A stretch of 64,000 nucleotides of DNA from Pelagophyceae sp. CCMP2097 (Eukaryota; Sar; Pelagophyceae): the NCBI GenBank assembly GCA_026770575.1, contig MU657168.1:623807-687806 (forward strand), in the 5' to 3' direction. Position 1 is the stretch's first letter. The number at the start of each line of letters is the position of its first letter. The notes under the pieces were generated by a model, which saw nothing but the letters and a program-made list of their open reading frames with translations, made no database searches and was not told the DNA's origin. This document shows, piece after piece, positions 35,901 through 44,897 of the stretch. A program made the translations under genes and the position numbers.

Positions 35901-36045
35901 AAAGGCCGGCTTGTCGCCGGAGATCCAATCGATGATGGAACCAAATCGAATTCAAGCCCAGCGCCAGCTCGACGTCGAACGAGACTCCGACGACATCGCC
36001 CTCTCGACGCAGTCCCTCTCCGCCCTCCCAGGCCTCCGACAGTGA
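32976..36045 (+). CDS. Long coiled-coil protein with a conserved C-terminal block
   Basis: Exons 32976-33199 and 33273-36045; 998 residues. The N-terminus is [20 protein letters not shown], followed by a low-complexity Ala/Gly/Glu stretch (residues about 115-165) and then some 450 residues of heptad-like helix rich in Ala, Glu, Lys and Leu. The C-terminal third is less repetitive and includes [19 protein letters not shown], a basic helix, and [11 protein letters not shown] with a CXXC pair. I do not recognise the family with certainty. Layout and the globular tail resemble axonemal or basal-body coiled-coil proteins, but that is only resemblance. The donor of the intron is present twice because of a 30-base tandem duplication; the first copy keeps the frame. 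Confidence 0.85.
33180..33238 (+). repeat. 30-base tandem duplication containing a splice donor
   Basis: ATCCAACCGCCCTGGCTCCA followed by GTGAG occurs at 33180 and again at 33210. Each copy offers a GTGAG donor. Use of the second would insert 30 bases in frame, including a TGA, so the first copy is the functional one. Confidence 0.9.
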
Positions 36046-36208
36046 AATAATCCTGATAATCAAACACGCCCACACTCTTGGGATCTTTGGCACGGAGCCC
36101 CTTTGAGGGGTGACTTTATGCGGACCTTTCCAATCCATCCATCCGTTAAATCTTCGGAGGAGGCGCAAGCTTGCAAGAGCCTGCGGCTTTATGGTTCAAA
36201 GAGCCGTG

Positions 36209-37060
36209 TTAATCGTCGTATTCGGCGTCCCAATCCTCCTCCTCGACTAGATCGGGGTCCGTCGTGTGGTCGCCCTCGAAGCAATACGGCCCGTCGTCTT
36301 GGATGGCGTTTTTGGCCCAGCTGTGTATGCCGTTGAGGTCGAACGTGGCGTCGCACCGTCTGCAGACCTCCCACGACTTCTTCGACGTCTCCCACTCCGT
36401 CTCCGAAGAGGGGTGCAGCACCTTGCAGGGCTTGCCCTGGCACAGGGCCGGGTCATACTCCTCCTTGCACCGGAGGCATGTCAGCGCCCGCGGCGGCGGC
36501 AGGTCCGCAAAGAGGTTCGCGGCGTGCTCGAGGCCCTCAAACGTCTGGATGCGCCGCGAGATGACGTCGACCAACTGCGCGGCCGAGAGGTGCTTCAGCG
36601 CGTGCTCGACGCGCGCGCGCTCGCCGGGCAGCTCGCGCTCTTGACGCAGCCGCGCCTCGGCCGCCTCCCGCGCCGCCGCGTCTACTAGGCGCGATACGGC
36701 CGCCTCGCCGTCGGGGTCCATCACGGACCGCAGGGCGGCGTCGCCGTGCTTGCACACGACGATGGCTTCGTCCACGGAAGCCGCGTGCCTCTGGCCGTCG
36801 GGGCAACTGCAACGCACGACGAGGCCGCGCCACGACGGCGCGCCGTCGGCTTTTAGGACGACGCGCACCGCGCCCGCCGCGGTGACCTTGTACACGGCGC
36901 TGCCCGTCGCGCGCCACTCCGCAAGCACGAGGCCATCGTCGGTCACACGAAGATCGACGAGCTCCGGAGTCGCCGCGTCGTGGCGCGTGCCCTTTGCAAA
37001 GCCGCGCAAGACGAGCCCCGGGATGCAAGAGGGCCGGCGCCGCTTCGCCGGCGACGCCAT
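36209..37060 (-). CDS. SWIM-type zinc-finger protein (copy 1)
   Basis: Intronless, 283 residues from the ATG at 37060, which is conserved in copy 2 (MASPAKRR). Residues about 85-120 give a SWIM-like CXC...CXH pattern, VRCSCPDGQRH then VVCKHGD. A helical region with ERELPGERARVEHALKHL follows, then a second metal-binding candidate with four CXXC/CXC pairs from LTCLRCKEEYDP to VCRRCDATFDL. The C-terminus is acidic. SWIM domains bind DNA or protein in transposases and nuclear factors; the job here is unknown. A frameshifted relative lies 1.6 kb downstream in the same orientation, and a WD40 gene lies between them, diverging from this copy. Confidence 0.72.
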   Translation of the reverse strand: MASPAKRRRPSCIPGLVLRGFAKGTRHDAATPELVDLRVTDDGLVLAEWRATGSAVYKVTAAGAVRVVLKADGAPSWRGLVVRCSCPDGQRHAASVDEAIVVCKHGDAALRSVMDPDGEAAVSRLVDAAAREAAEARLRQERELPGERARVEHALKHLSAAQLVDVISRRIQTFEGLEHAANLFADLPPPRALTCLRCKEEYDPALCQGKPCKVLHPSSETEWETSKKSWEVCRRCDATFDLNGIHSWAKNAIQDDGPYCFEGDHTTDPDLVEEEDWDAEYDD

Positions 37061-37315
37061 CGGACCTCCTCGCGAGCTCGGGCGGCCGGCGGTCTCAGGC
37101 GGTCTTCTCTGGAATGTCGCCTTCAAGTGACTTGCCTGGCTGCGACGCCTTAAGGCCTTGCCTTGCAGAATCATTTAGCGAATTAAAACCTCGCGCGCCG
37201 AAGCTCAGTGGAAGTCCACTGGCGACCGCGACCACGAGTCTGCGACTGACCGCGACCACGCGCGGTGGCCCGGGCCTTTGCAAAGGGTCCCGCAGGTCCC
37301 AGGAGGTCGGGGAGG

Positions 37316-38383
37316 ATGGAGGGCGCCCCGGAGCGGCACGCGCGCGCGGCCGCGCCGGCTTTGGCGGTGCTCGAATCGAGCGACCTCGCAGGGCTCATCC
37401 TGCGCTTGACCGCGAGGCTTGACGCGCTCCTCTTGACGAAGCTCGTCGCGCGAGCCGCGCGGGCCGCGGCGCCGGCCGCGCTCAGGCTCATCTGGCACGA
37501 CCGCATCGTAAAGGGCACGGCAATCCTCGAGGGGCACGCCGGCTGCGTCAACAGCTGCGCGTTCTCGCCCGACGGCACCCGCGTCGTCACGGGGAGCGAC
37601 GACGGGACGGCGCGGCTCTGGGACGCCGAGACGGGCGTTTTACAACATACGCTCCAGGGGCACACCCGCGCCGTCAACGGCTGCGCGTTCTCGCCCGACG
37701 GCACGCGCGTCGTCACGGCGAGCGGCGACAAGACGGCGCGGCTCTGGGACGCCGAGACGGGCGTTTTACAAAAGGCGCTCCAGGGGCACACCCGCATCGT
37801 CGAATGCTGCGCGTTCTCGCCCGACGGCAGGCGCATCGCGACGGCGAGCGAGGACAGGACGGCGCGCCTCTGGGACGCCGCGACGGGCGTTTTACAAAAG
37901 ACGCTCGAGGGGCACACCTACCCCGTCTCGAGCTGCGCCTTTTCGCCCGACGGCAAGCGCCTCGTGACGGCGAGCGAGGACGACACTGCGCTCTGGGACG
38001 CCGAGACGGGCGCGCTGCAGACGATGCTCAGGGGACACACCTGCGCCGTCAACAGCTGCGCGTTCTCGCCCGGCGGCAAGCGCGCCGTGATTGCGAGCTG
38101 GGACAGCACGGTGCGGCTCTGGGACGCCGAGACGGGCGCGCTGCTGAATACGCTCGAGGGGCACACCGACAGCGTCAACAGCTGTGCGCTCTCGCCCGAC
38201 GGCAAGCGCGTCGCGACGGCGAGCTTCGACAGGACGGCGCGATTCTGGGACGCCAAGACGAGCGTTTTACAAAAAACGCTCACGGGGCACACCGAGGGCG
38301 TCAACAGCTGCGCGTTCTCGCGCGACGGCACGCGCATCGTCACGGGGAGCGACGACAAGACGGCGCGGATCTGGAACGTCTAA
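37316..38383 (+). CDS. Seven-repeat WD40 protein
   Basis: Single exon, 355 residues. A helical N-terminus of about 65 residues (MEGAPERHARAAAPALAVLE) precedes seven WD40 repeats of about 42 residues each. They have the pattern GHT..VNSCAFSPDG...TAS.D.TARLWDAETG and should close one beta-propeller. The repeats are nearly identical even at the DNA level (126-base unit), which indicates recent expansion or gene conversion. Repeat 4 lacks one residue (DDTALWD) and repeat 7 ends IWNV. Such propellers serve as protein-interaction platforms; no catalytic domain is attached. Two in-frame non-ATG starts lie upstream, so the ATG at 37316 was chosen. Confidence 0.9.
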   Translation: MEGAPERHARAAAPALAVLESSDLAGLILRLTARLDALLLTKLVARAARAAAPAALRLIWHDRIVKGTAILEGHAGCVNSCAFSPDGTRVVTGSDDGTARLWDAETGVLQHTLQGHTRAVNGCAFSPDGTRVVTASGDKTARLWDAETGVLQKALQGHTRIVECCAFSPDGRRIATASEDRTARLWDAATGVLQKTLEGHTYPVSSCAFSPDGKRLVTASEDDTALWDAETGALQTMLRGHTCAVNSCAFSPGGKRAVIASWDSTVRLWDAETGALLNTLEGHTDSVNSCALSPDGKRVATASFDRTARFWDAKTSVLQKTLTGHTEGVNSCAFSRDGTRIVTGSDDKTARIWNV

Positions 38384-38492
38384 CCTGGTACTTCTCTGAC
38401 GCACGGGGGACTCGAATCGAGCGGCGGCCTCGCTCTCTCTGAAGCACCGAAGAACAACGCCCGGGTTTTTGCATCTCGTGCATGATGCATCT

Positions 38493-38600
38493 TTAGTTCG
38501 ACCCGGGGTCCTATCTCCTTGCCACGCGTGGTTCGTCGGCAACCACCTTGTAGCCTAGAGGATCCGACTCGGAGTCGGTGCCTGGCGGGGCTCCGCGGGA
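38493..38600. repeat. Direct repeat, left copy
   Basis: About 108 bases from TTAGTTCGACCCGG to CTCCGCGGGA. They match 39756-39866 with scattered substitutions and share GTCGGCAACCACCTTGTAGC exactly. The pair brackets the second SWIM copy. Confidence 0.88.
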
Positions 38601-38616
38601 TTGAGGAAATGGTGAC

Positions 38617-39617
38617 TTAAAACGGTTTAAAGGGACCACTCGAGGTGGGTCGCCCGTTCGTGCCGCGCTGGTAGTGTTCGGGCTCCAAAATCTCGAGGTA
38701 TGCGTTCGTCGTGTGGGCGCCCTCGAAGCAGAACGGCCCGACGTCTTTGACGGCATGGCCAATTCCTTGGAAAATCCTTCCTTGGAAAATCCTTGCCGGG
38801 GCCGTCGAGGTCGAACGCGCCGTCGCAGCGGCGGCAAAACGTATACGAGTCGCCGTGCGTGACCCAGACATTCTCCCTGGTGGGGTGCTTCACCTTGCAG
38901 GGCTTGCCGTCGTCTCCCCGCAGCGCCGGGTCGTACTTATTCTCGCAGCGGAGGCAGCGCAGCCGCACCCGCGGCGGAGGCAGGTCCGCAAAGAGCTCCG
39001 CGGCGAGCGCGAGGCCCTCAAACGTCTGTAGGCGCCGCGAAATTGCCTTGACGACCTCCGCGGGCGAGAAGTGCTTGAGCGCGTGCTCGACGCGCGCGCG
39101 CTCGCCGGGTAGCTCGCGCTCTTGCCGCGCGCGCGTCTCGGTGTCGGCCCGCGCCACCGCGTCTAGGACGCGCGCGTTGGCCGCCTCGCCGTCGGGGTCC
39201 ACTGCCGACCGCAGGGCCGTGACGACATGCCTGCACCGATGTGGTGCGATGCGGTCGTCCGGGGTCCACGCCGTCCGCTGGCCGTCGTGGCAGCTACACC
39301 GCACGTCGAGGCCGTGCCACGACAGCGCGCCGTTGGCGTTTTGGACGACACGGACCGCCCGCCGCGGTGACGGTGTGCGCAGTGGTGCCCCATTTAAGCT
39401 CGCCCGGGGGCCCTGTGACGACGACGCTCGTCGTGCGCCACTCCGCCGCCACGACGCCTTCGGTCACGCGCAGATCGACGAGCTTGGCTTTATCCGACGA
39501 GGCCATCACGATCTCCCATTGGGTGAGGACGCCGCCGCGGTGCGCGTCCTCGCCAAAAGCGCGCAAGACGAGCCCCGGGATGCAAGAGGGCCAGCGCCGC
39601 TTCGCCGGCGACGCCAT
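38617..39617 (-). pseudogene. SWIM-type zinc-finger protein (copy 2), frameshifted
   Basis: This is a paralogue of the gene at 36209-37060, in the same orientation. It opens with the same MASPAKRR and PSCIPGLVLR, and later has VRCSCHDGQR, ERELPGERARVEHALKHF, LRCLRCENKYDP and FCRRCDGAFDLDG. The reading frame breaks twice relative to copy 1. Near 39357 two bases are missing after VTAAGG. Near 38780 a tandem 15-base duplication (AAGGATTTTCCAAGG twice) is followed by a frame change before GPFCFEGAHTT. The copy also has an insertion around 39500. The SWIM histidine region is altered (APHRCRH). A small intron could hide one break but I found no good splice sites, so I call it a pseudogene; sequence error cannot be excluded. 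Confidence 0.7.
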
Positions 39618-39755
39618 CCCGCCCCGGACTCGCAACGCACGCTCGATGGGCACTCCGAGGAGATACCGTGACTCCGAGGACTCGGAGACGTACGTTTTTC
39701 AAATTTGGGCGAGGCTTTCGTTCGGAGTACCCTTTTCTGTCTCCGAGTGATCAAC

Positions 39756-39866
39756 TTAGTTCGACCCGAGGTTCCTATCTCGTCGCCAGGCGTGGCTTGT
39801 CGGCAACCACCTTGTAGCCTAGAAGAGAGAACTCTTGGGTCGGTTGCCTGGCGAGGCTCCGCGGGA
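39756..39866. repeat. Direct repeat, right copy
   Basis: This is the counterpart of 38493-38600, about 111 bases. It overlaps the start region upstream of SWIM copy 2 and the 3' flank of the PH-domain gene, whose stop lies at 39874. Confidence 0.88.
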
Positions 39867-39873
39867 ACAACCT

Positions 39874-40733
39874 TCAAGCGGCAAAGGCGCGCACTTCTCG
39901 AAAGGGGCGCGGGTCGGTACCATGGAGGTCCTCTCTTGACGTGTCCTCGGGGGCCACGCAGCACTTGCACATGTCGAGGAGCCGCGGCGCCTCGTCCTCG
40001 CGGCGGTTGAGCGCGAGGCAAACCAGGTTCGGCGGCTCGGCGCAGCACGCGGCTTCGCCGTACGCGAGCCGGCCCAGCCGCGCGCTTTCGTGGTCTTCAA
40101 GCGCCTGCGCTCGGCTCGCCTGCGCGGCGCGCGCTGCGGCGTCGTCGTCGTCTGCGATGCGGTTGGCGACTGCCGCGAACGCGTCGTTGGCGAGTGCGCG
40201 GCGGCGCGGCGTGTGGGGTGCGAGCGAGCCGGACAGTTCGAGGGCGACGGCGCGGTGCAGCTCTGCGGCGGCGCGCGCGGCGGCGGCCGGCGGCGAGCGG
40301 TCCGCCGCGGACGCGACGGCCGCGGCCCAGACGGCGAGCTTCTCACGGTCGGCCGCGCGGAGGACGACGTCGCTGCGACGGCCGCACAGCGTAAACGTCT
40401 GCGCGTCGCCGGACTCGTGGGAGAGGACGCGCGACGCGCTGTCCAGGTCGACGCGCCTGCGCCAAAGCGTGATGCGACGCCCGTCGAGCAAGGCGCGCAC
40501 CCGACGATTTTGCCGCCCTCGTGCTTGGCGTAGAGGAGGCGGTCGGCGTAGAGCTCGAACCAAAACTGCTTCCAGGTCTTCCGGAGCCAGTGCTTCTTTG
40601 CGAGGGTGCCCGACAAGATCGGCGGCACGACGTCTTCGTCCGAGTCACGGTCCGAAAAGGCGTGTTCGAACTCCTCCTCCGCGTCCTCGTTCTCCTTGTC
40701 GTCGCCCCCCTGGAACGACCACTCGGACCACAT
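39874..40733 (-). CDS. PH-domain protein
   Basis: Exons 40733-40501 and 40456-39874; 271 residues. An acidic N-terminus (DDKENEDAEEEFEH) leads into a pleckstrin-homology fold. Its first strands are LSGTLAKKHWLRKTWKQFWF and LYADRLLYAKHEGGKIVG. After the splice come VDLDSASRVL, FTLCGRRSDVVLRA and the closing helix with its conserved tryptophan, KLAVWAAAVAS. The last third is Ala-rich and helical with several cysteines. PH domains bind phosphoinositides or proteins at membranes. The intron is 44 bases (GTGCGC...GCAG); without it the two halves of the PH domain lie in different frames. It diverges from CDC27 with 409 bases between ATGs. Confidence 0.8.
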
Positions 40734-41142
40734 CCGGACGTCGACGCGGCCCGATCCCGAGGTTTCAGAACTTTTGTCAAGTTTTGGAAAAGAGTTCTCC
40801 CCAAAAGATTTGAAGTTTTGTTTCGAACCGCAAGGCGGCGCAAGGCGGAGGCCCGCTGTCTCGCGTGGCAGCGCCTACCGTACCCCTCGAGCACGCGCGC
40901 CCATCGGCGGCGGGCGAGCGTCAAGACAGGTGTGTGTGAAGGAGACATCTCCAAGAACGGTGGAAGCTGCGGAGGACGCCTCGGGCGACGGCAGCATCTG
41001 CAGCCCCGACGGCGGCGGCGCTTCCACGCGCTCATCCTCTTTCGGCCTGCATTTGCATTGGTTTTATAAAAGCGGCGAAGCCGGTAGTGAGAGGCGGGGT
41101 TCGACGGTGGTGATTGCGTCGGCGCTTCCCGCGTTCGGCGCC

Positions 41143-43642
41143 ATGGCCGCGGCGCTGTGCAACCACTACAGCGATTTGCACCTGCACACGAACGCGACGT
41201 TTCTGTGCGAGCGCGCGCACGCCGAGCTGCGGAGTGCGTCCCGCCGCCGCCGCGCCCGCGGCGCCGCGCGCCGCCCGACACACGCCCGCAGCTTCCGAGT
41301 CGCTGTCGACGCTGGCGTCGTGCTACCTGAGGCAGGGCCAACCGAAGCGCGCGTACTCGATCCTCGACGGCTGCGCGCGCACGCCGCACGCGCGCTATCT
41401 GCTGGCCATGGCATGCTACCGCCTCGACAAGGCGCACGAGGCCGAGGCCGCGCTCCTCCCCGATCGCGACGCGTGAGTCGGGTCACGACGCGCGGCGCCC
41501 GCGGACGCGTTTGAGGATAGGCGCGCGCGGGGCCCGCGGCTGTCGCGCGAGCTGCTGCTGGGCCCCGACTCGCCGGTGCCGCACGGCGCGGCGGGGCTGC
41601 ACCTGCTGGGCGTGGTCTGCGAGGAGACGCGGCGGCGGGAGGACGCGATTGAGTACTATACGATGAGTTTAGACGTTGATTGCTTGATGTGGGTCTCTTT
41701 CGAGGCCTTGTGCCAGCTCGGCGCGCGCGTCGACGCGGACCGCTTCTTCCGGGACGGCGCGCCCCACGCGCTCTCCGGCGATTCGGCGCCCGACCAAGCG
41801 CACGCGCGTTTTGACAACGGCGACGACGACGACACGGCACCGACGCTGCCGGTGTTCCACGTCCGCGCCGCCGAGGCGCGCGGCGGCCACGACCGCCGCC
41901 GCGAGAGCGCCGTCTCGTGCCCCATGAGCGTGACGTCGACGAGCAGCAAGGCCTCTTCGATTGCGACGCCGTTCCACGGCCGCCGCGAGGATTTGAACAT
42001 CGACTCCTGCGCGAGGTGCGTTTCTGCAACTGTAGCGAGTGTTCGCGAGGTGTGCCGCCTCGGCGCCTCGTGTTGGACGCGAAAGAGGGGCGCCTCGTGT
42101 TGGACGCGGCTTGCGCACCGTTGGGACGGTTGCGAGCAGGCTCGACTCTGCGTCTCTCGCGGACGCGGCCGACGACGACGAGGCGCCGCCGCCGCGCACG
42201 GGCCGGCGCGTCGCGGCCAAGACGCTGACCTTTGCTTCCGCGACGACGGTGGACACGGTGGCGAGCCCCGCGGCGAGCCCCGCGGACCTCTCCGCGGAGA
42301 AGCCGCGGGCGAAGATAGCACGCCACGACTCTTCAAAGGCCGCGCGTGGCGCGTTCCGAGACGAGGCGCAGTCCAGCCGGCGCGGCGACGATTTTGACGA
42401 CTCGGACGCCGACGACGGCCTGTTCTACGGCGGCGCGTCGTCGGGCGGCCCGTCGCCGGCGCGGCGCGCGCCCGCGTCTGCTGGCCGCGCGGCGCGCGCC
42501 GCGGGGCGGCAGCGCGCGCTGGCGGCGGCGGTGGTGTCGGTGCTGCGGTCGCTCGGCGCGGCGTTTGACGCTCTGTCGCGGTCGAAATGCGCCGCCGCGC
42601 TGAGGCTGCTCCACGCCGTACCCGCAAAGCACTTTGAGACGGGCTGGGTCCAGCACGCAGTCGGTCGAGTCTGCTTCGAGTCCGCAGACTACGCCGGCGC
42701 CGCAAAAGACCGCGCCGAACCATCGGCAAACTCGGGATCCCGAGGCTCGAATGGACGAACCCATACGCGGACGCGGCGTGGTCCTGCCGCGCGCGTTGTT
42801 GAACCGTCGTTCTTTAGGTGCGCGCGTTCCGGTGCATGCAGCGGGTGGAGCCGCACAGGATGGCGGGCCTGGAGCTCCTCTCGACTGCGCTGTGGCACCT
42901 CAAGGACGACGTGGAGCTCTGCCACCTGGCTCGGACGAGCGTGGACTTTGACCGGCGCGCCCCTGAGGCGTGGTGCGCGGCGGGCAACTGCCTCTCGCTG
43001 CAAAAGGACCACGACGCGGCCGTGCGGTGCTTCCAGCGCGCCATCGCGGTGGCGCCGCGGTTCGCCTACGCCTACACGCTGTGCGGGCACGAGTACGTTG
43101 CAAACGAGGACTTTTCAAAGGCCGTGGGCATGTACAGGCTTGCGATGAAGCTGGACGCGCGCCACTACAACGCGTGGTACGGCCTCGGCGCGATCTATTA
43201 TCGGCAGGAGAAATACGACCTTGCAGAGTACCATTTCGCCCGAGCTCTCGAGTTGAACCCGCAGTCTTCCGTGCTGCACTGCTACCTGGGCATGACGCTG
43301 CACGCCTCGAAGCAGTGCTCCAGAGCGCTGGAGCACCTCCGGCGCGCGGCCAAGATGGAGCCTGCAAATCCACAAGCGAGGTTCCAGTGCGCAAACGTCC
43401 TCATCTCCATGGACAGATACGAAGAAGCTCTCGAAGAGCTCCAGGCCGTCGCGGACCACGCGCCGCGCGAGGCCAGCGTGCACTTCCTCCTGGGCAAGGT
43501 CTGCAAGAAGCTGGGCCGCTTGGACGCGGCGATGATGCACTTCACGTACGCGCTCGACTTGGACCCGAAGGACAACAATTTGATCAAGTCCGCAATCGAC
43601 CGCCTCGAGGATGTCGACATCTCAGACGACGAGAAATTCTAG
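41143..43642 (+). CDS. CDC27: Anaphase-promoting complex subunit 3 (CDC27), TPR protein
   Basis: Five exons: 41143-41233, 41292-41472, 41521-42015, 42140-42701, 42818-43642; 717 residues. TPR units at the N-terminus (SESLSTLASCYLRQG, HARYLLAMACYRLDK) and a disordered middle rich in Asp, Ala and Ser are followed by the C-terminal TPR array. Hallmark segments are TALWHLKDDVEL, PEAWCAAGNCLSLQKDHDAA, AYTLCGHEYV and RHYNAWYGLGAIYYRQEKYD. CDC27 scaffolds the APC/C ubiquitin ligase and docks coactivator IR tails. The protein is shorter than human CDC27 (about 820) through a shorter middle. The last intron (42702-42817) has a GC donor, GCC followed by GCAAAAG; this choice aligns YAGA-VRAFRCMQRV with human CDC27 without a gap. 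The fourth exon start is the least certain. Confidence 0.93.
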
Positions 43643-44221
43643 ACGCCGAAGCGGCCACGCAAAGGCGGCGCCGGCCGATTGTATGATAAGTGTGTACCTG
43701 CGACAGACCCGGGGAGACGACTCCGTCTGTAGACTCTTTCGGAACGACACGGGGATTTTCGGCAACTTTTGTCGGTGCGCGGCGCGCGGGCGTGGTACGT
43801 GGGCGTTAGCCTCGCGCTGACCTGGCTGGCGAAGACGACGGGAGGCGCTTTTTCTGCTTGTGCGAGGTCAAATGCCGTCCGTTGAGCGTCCCACGCCGGC
43901 GGGCCGCGGGCCCAGTTTTTCGCTGGCGGGCCCTCGGCTCCACCCCCTCAAAGCGCCCGTCCCCCCGCCGGCGCCCTCCTCTTTCTAACAGGCTCGTGAC
44001 TCTCACAGTCACAAACTATTGCGTTACGTCCCTGTCTCGTTTCTAGAGAAGTGGAGCCGACGACTCTGGATGCGGGGGGAATCTTGTTGGACGACACTCA
44101 CCTTTGGCCTACACTCTGGATGCGCCAGCCTCGCCTTTTGCTGCGGCTACAACGTTCACGAAGTACCCAAGTCGGTTTTCCTACGACTCGGAGCACAGTG
44201 TTGCTTGCTTAAAACCCACCC
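43643..44221. other. Gene-free stretch downstream of CDC27
   Basis: No coding pattern was found on either strand. The segment holds the presumed CDC27 terminator and scattered short repeats, including an early copy of GTTGCTTGCTTAAAACCCAC at 44202 that belongs to the foldback family to the right. Confidence 0.5.
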
Positions 44222-44593
44222 TGTGTTGCTTGCTTAAGATCCACCCTGGGTGGGGCTGGCCCAAAGGGGTATGACCGTCAAACCCGAGTCAAAGGTTGGC
44301 TTCCAGGCCCAGAGGCCCGGAGCCAAGGCCTCGGAGAGCGCGTCAGCACATATAGCGCGGCGTCTCCTCGCGGTGGTATGGGTGCCCAGTCACTTTGGCA
44401 CTTCGGTGTGTTGCTTGCTTAATATCCACCCTGGGTTCTATCTACCCTCATGCCTCATCTACAATTGTACATGGTATAAATTACAACCCTGGGCATCCAC
44501 AGCCTTTTGGCCTGGTAGCCCGTCTTTGTCACCGTTTTGGCGGGCACTCCCTATTGGGCCAGCCCCACCCAGGGTGGATTTTAAGCAAGCAAC
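44222..44593. mobile_element. Foldback/MITE-like element
   Basis: The left end (GTTGCTTGCTTAAGATCCAC continuing to GGGGCTGGCCC, about 44225-44262) is the reverse complement of the right end (44556-44593) over 38 bases with one mismatch. No transposase ORF is present in the roughly 370-base unit. Extra copies of the terminal motif sit at 44202 and inside at 44408, suggesting nested or rearranged insertions. Target-site duplication is not clear. Confidence 0.75.
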
Positions 44594-44618
44594 CCTCACA
44601 CCTCACATGACATTATTG

Positions 44619-44630
44619 TAGGAATTCCTA
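44619..44630. promoter_or_regulatory. Palindromic motif TAGGAATTCCTA
   Basis: Perfect 12-base palindrome 268 bases upstream of the phosphofructokinase ATG. The same 12 bases recur at 50081, and shorter 11-base forms at 48538, 48588 and 62024. Confidence 0.4.
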
Positions 44631-44897
44631 GTAGGACTGCCTTCAATGGCGACGTGAAAAAAAAGCCGTTGTGTGGAGCCCAGCGCGACGGACCCGCCTG
44701 TTGGTTTTTAAAGCGGCAGCCTCGGTGGAGTGCATAATAGAAGAAGAGGCATGAGGCATGAGGGTGTTAATTTATAGACCGGAAAGCGGCGTTAGAAGAA
44801 GGTTTTTAGTTTTCTGGATTCTTCGGGACGTCGCCCAAAAGTGACTTTTAAAAGCTTGGCGCCGGATCTTCTCGGCGCCGCGCCCCGGCCGGACACG

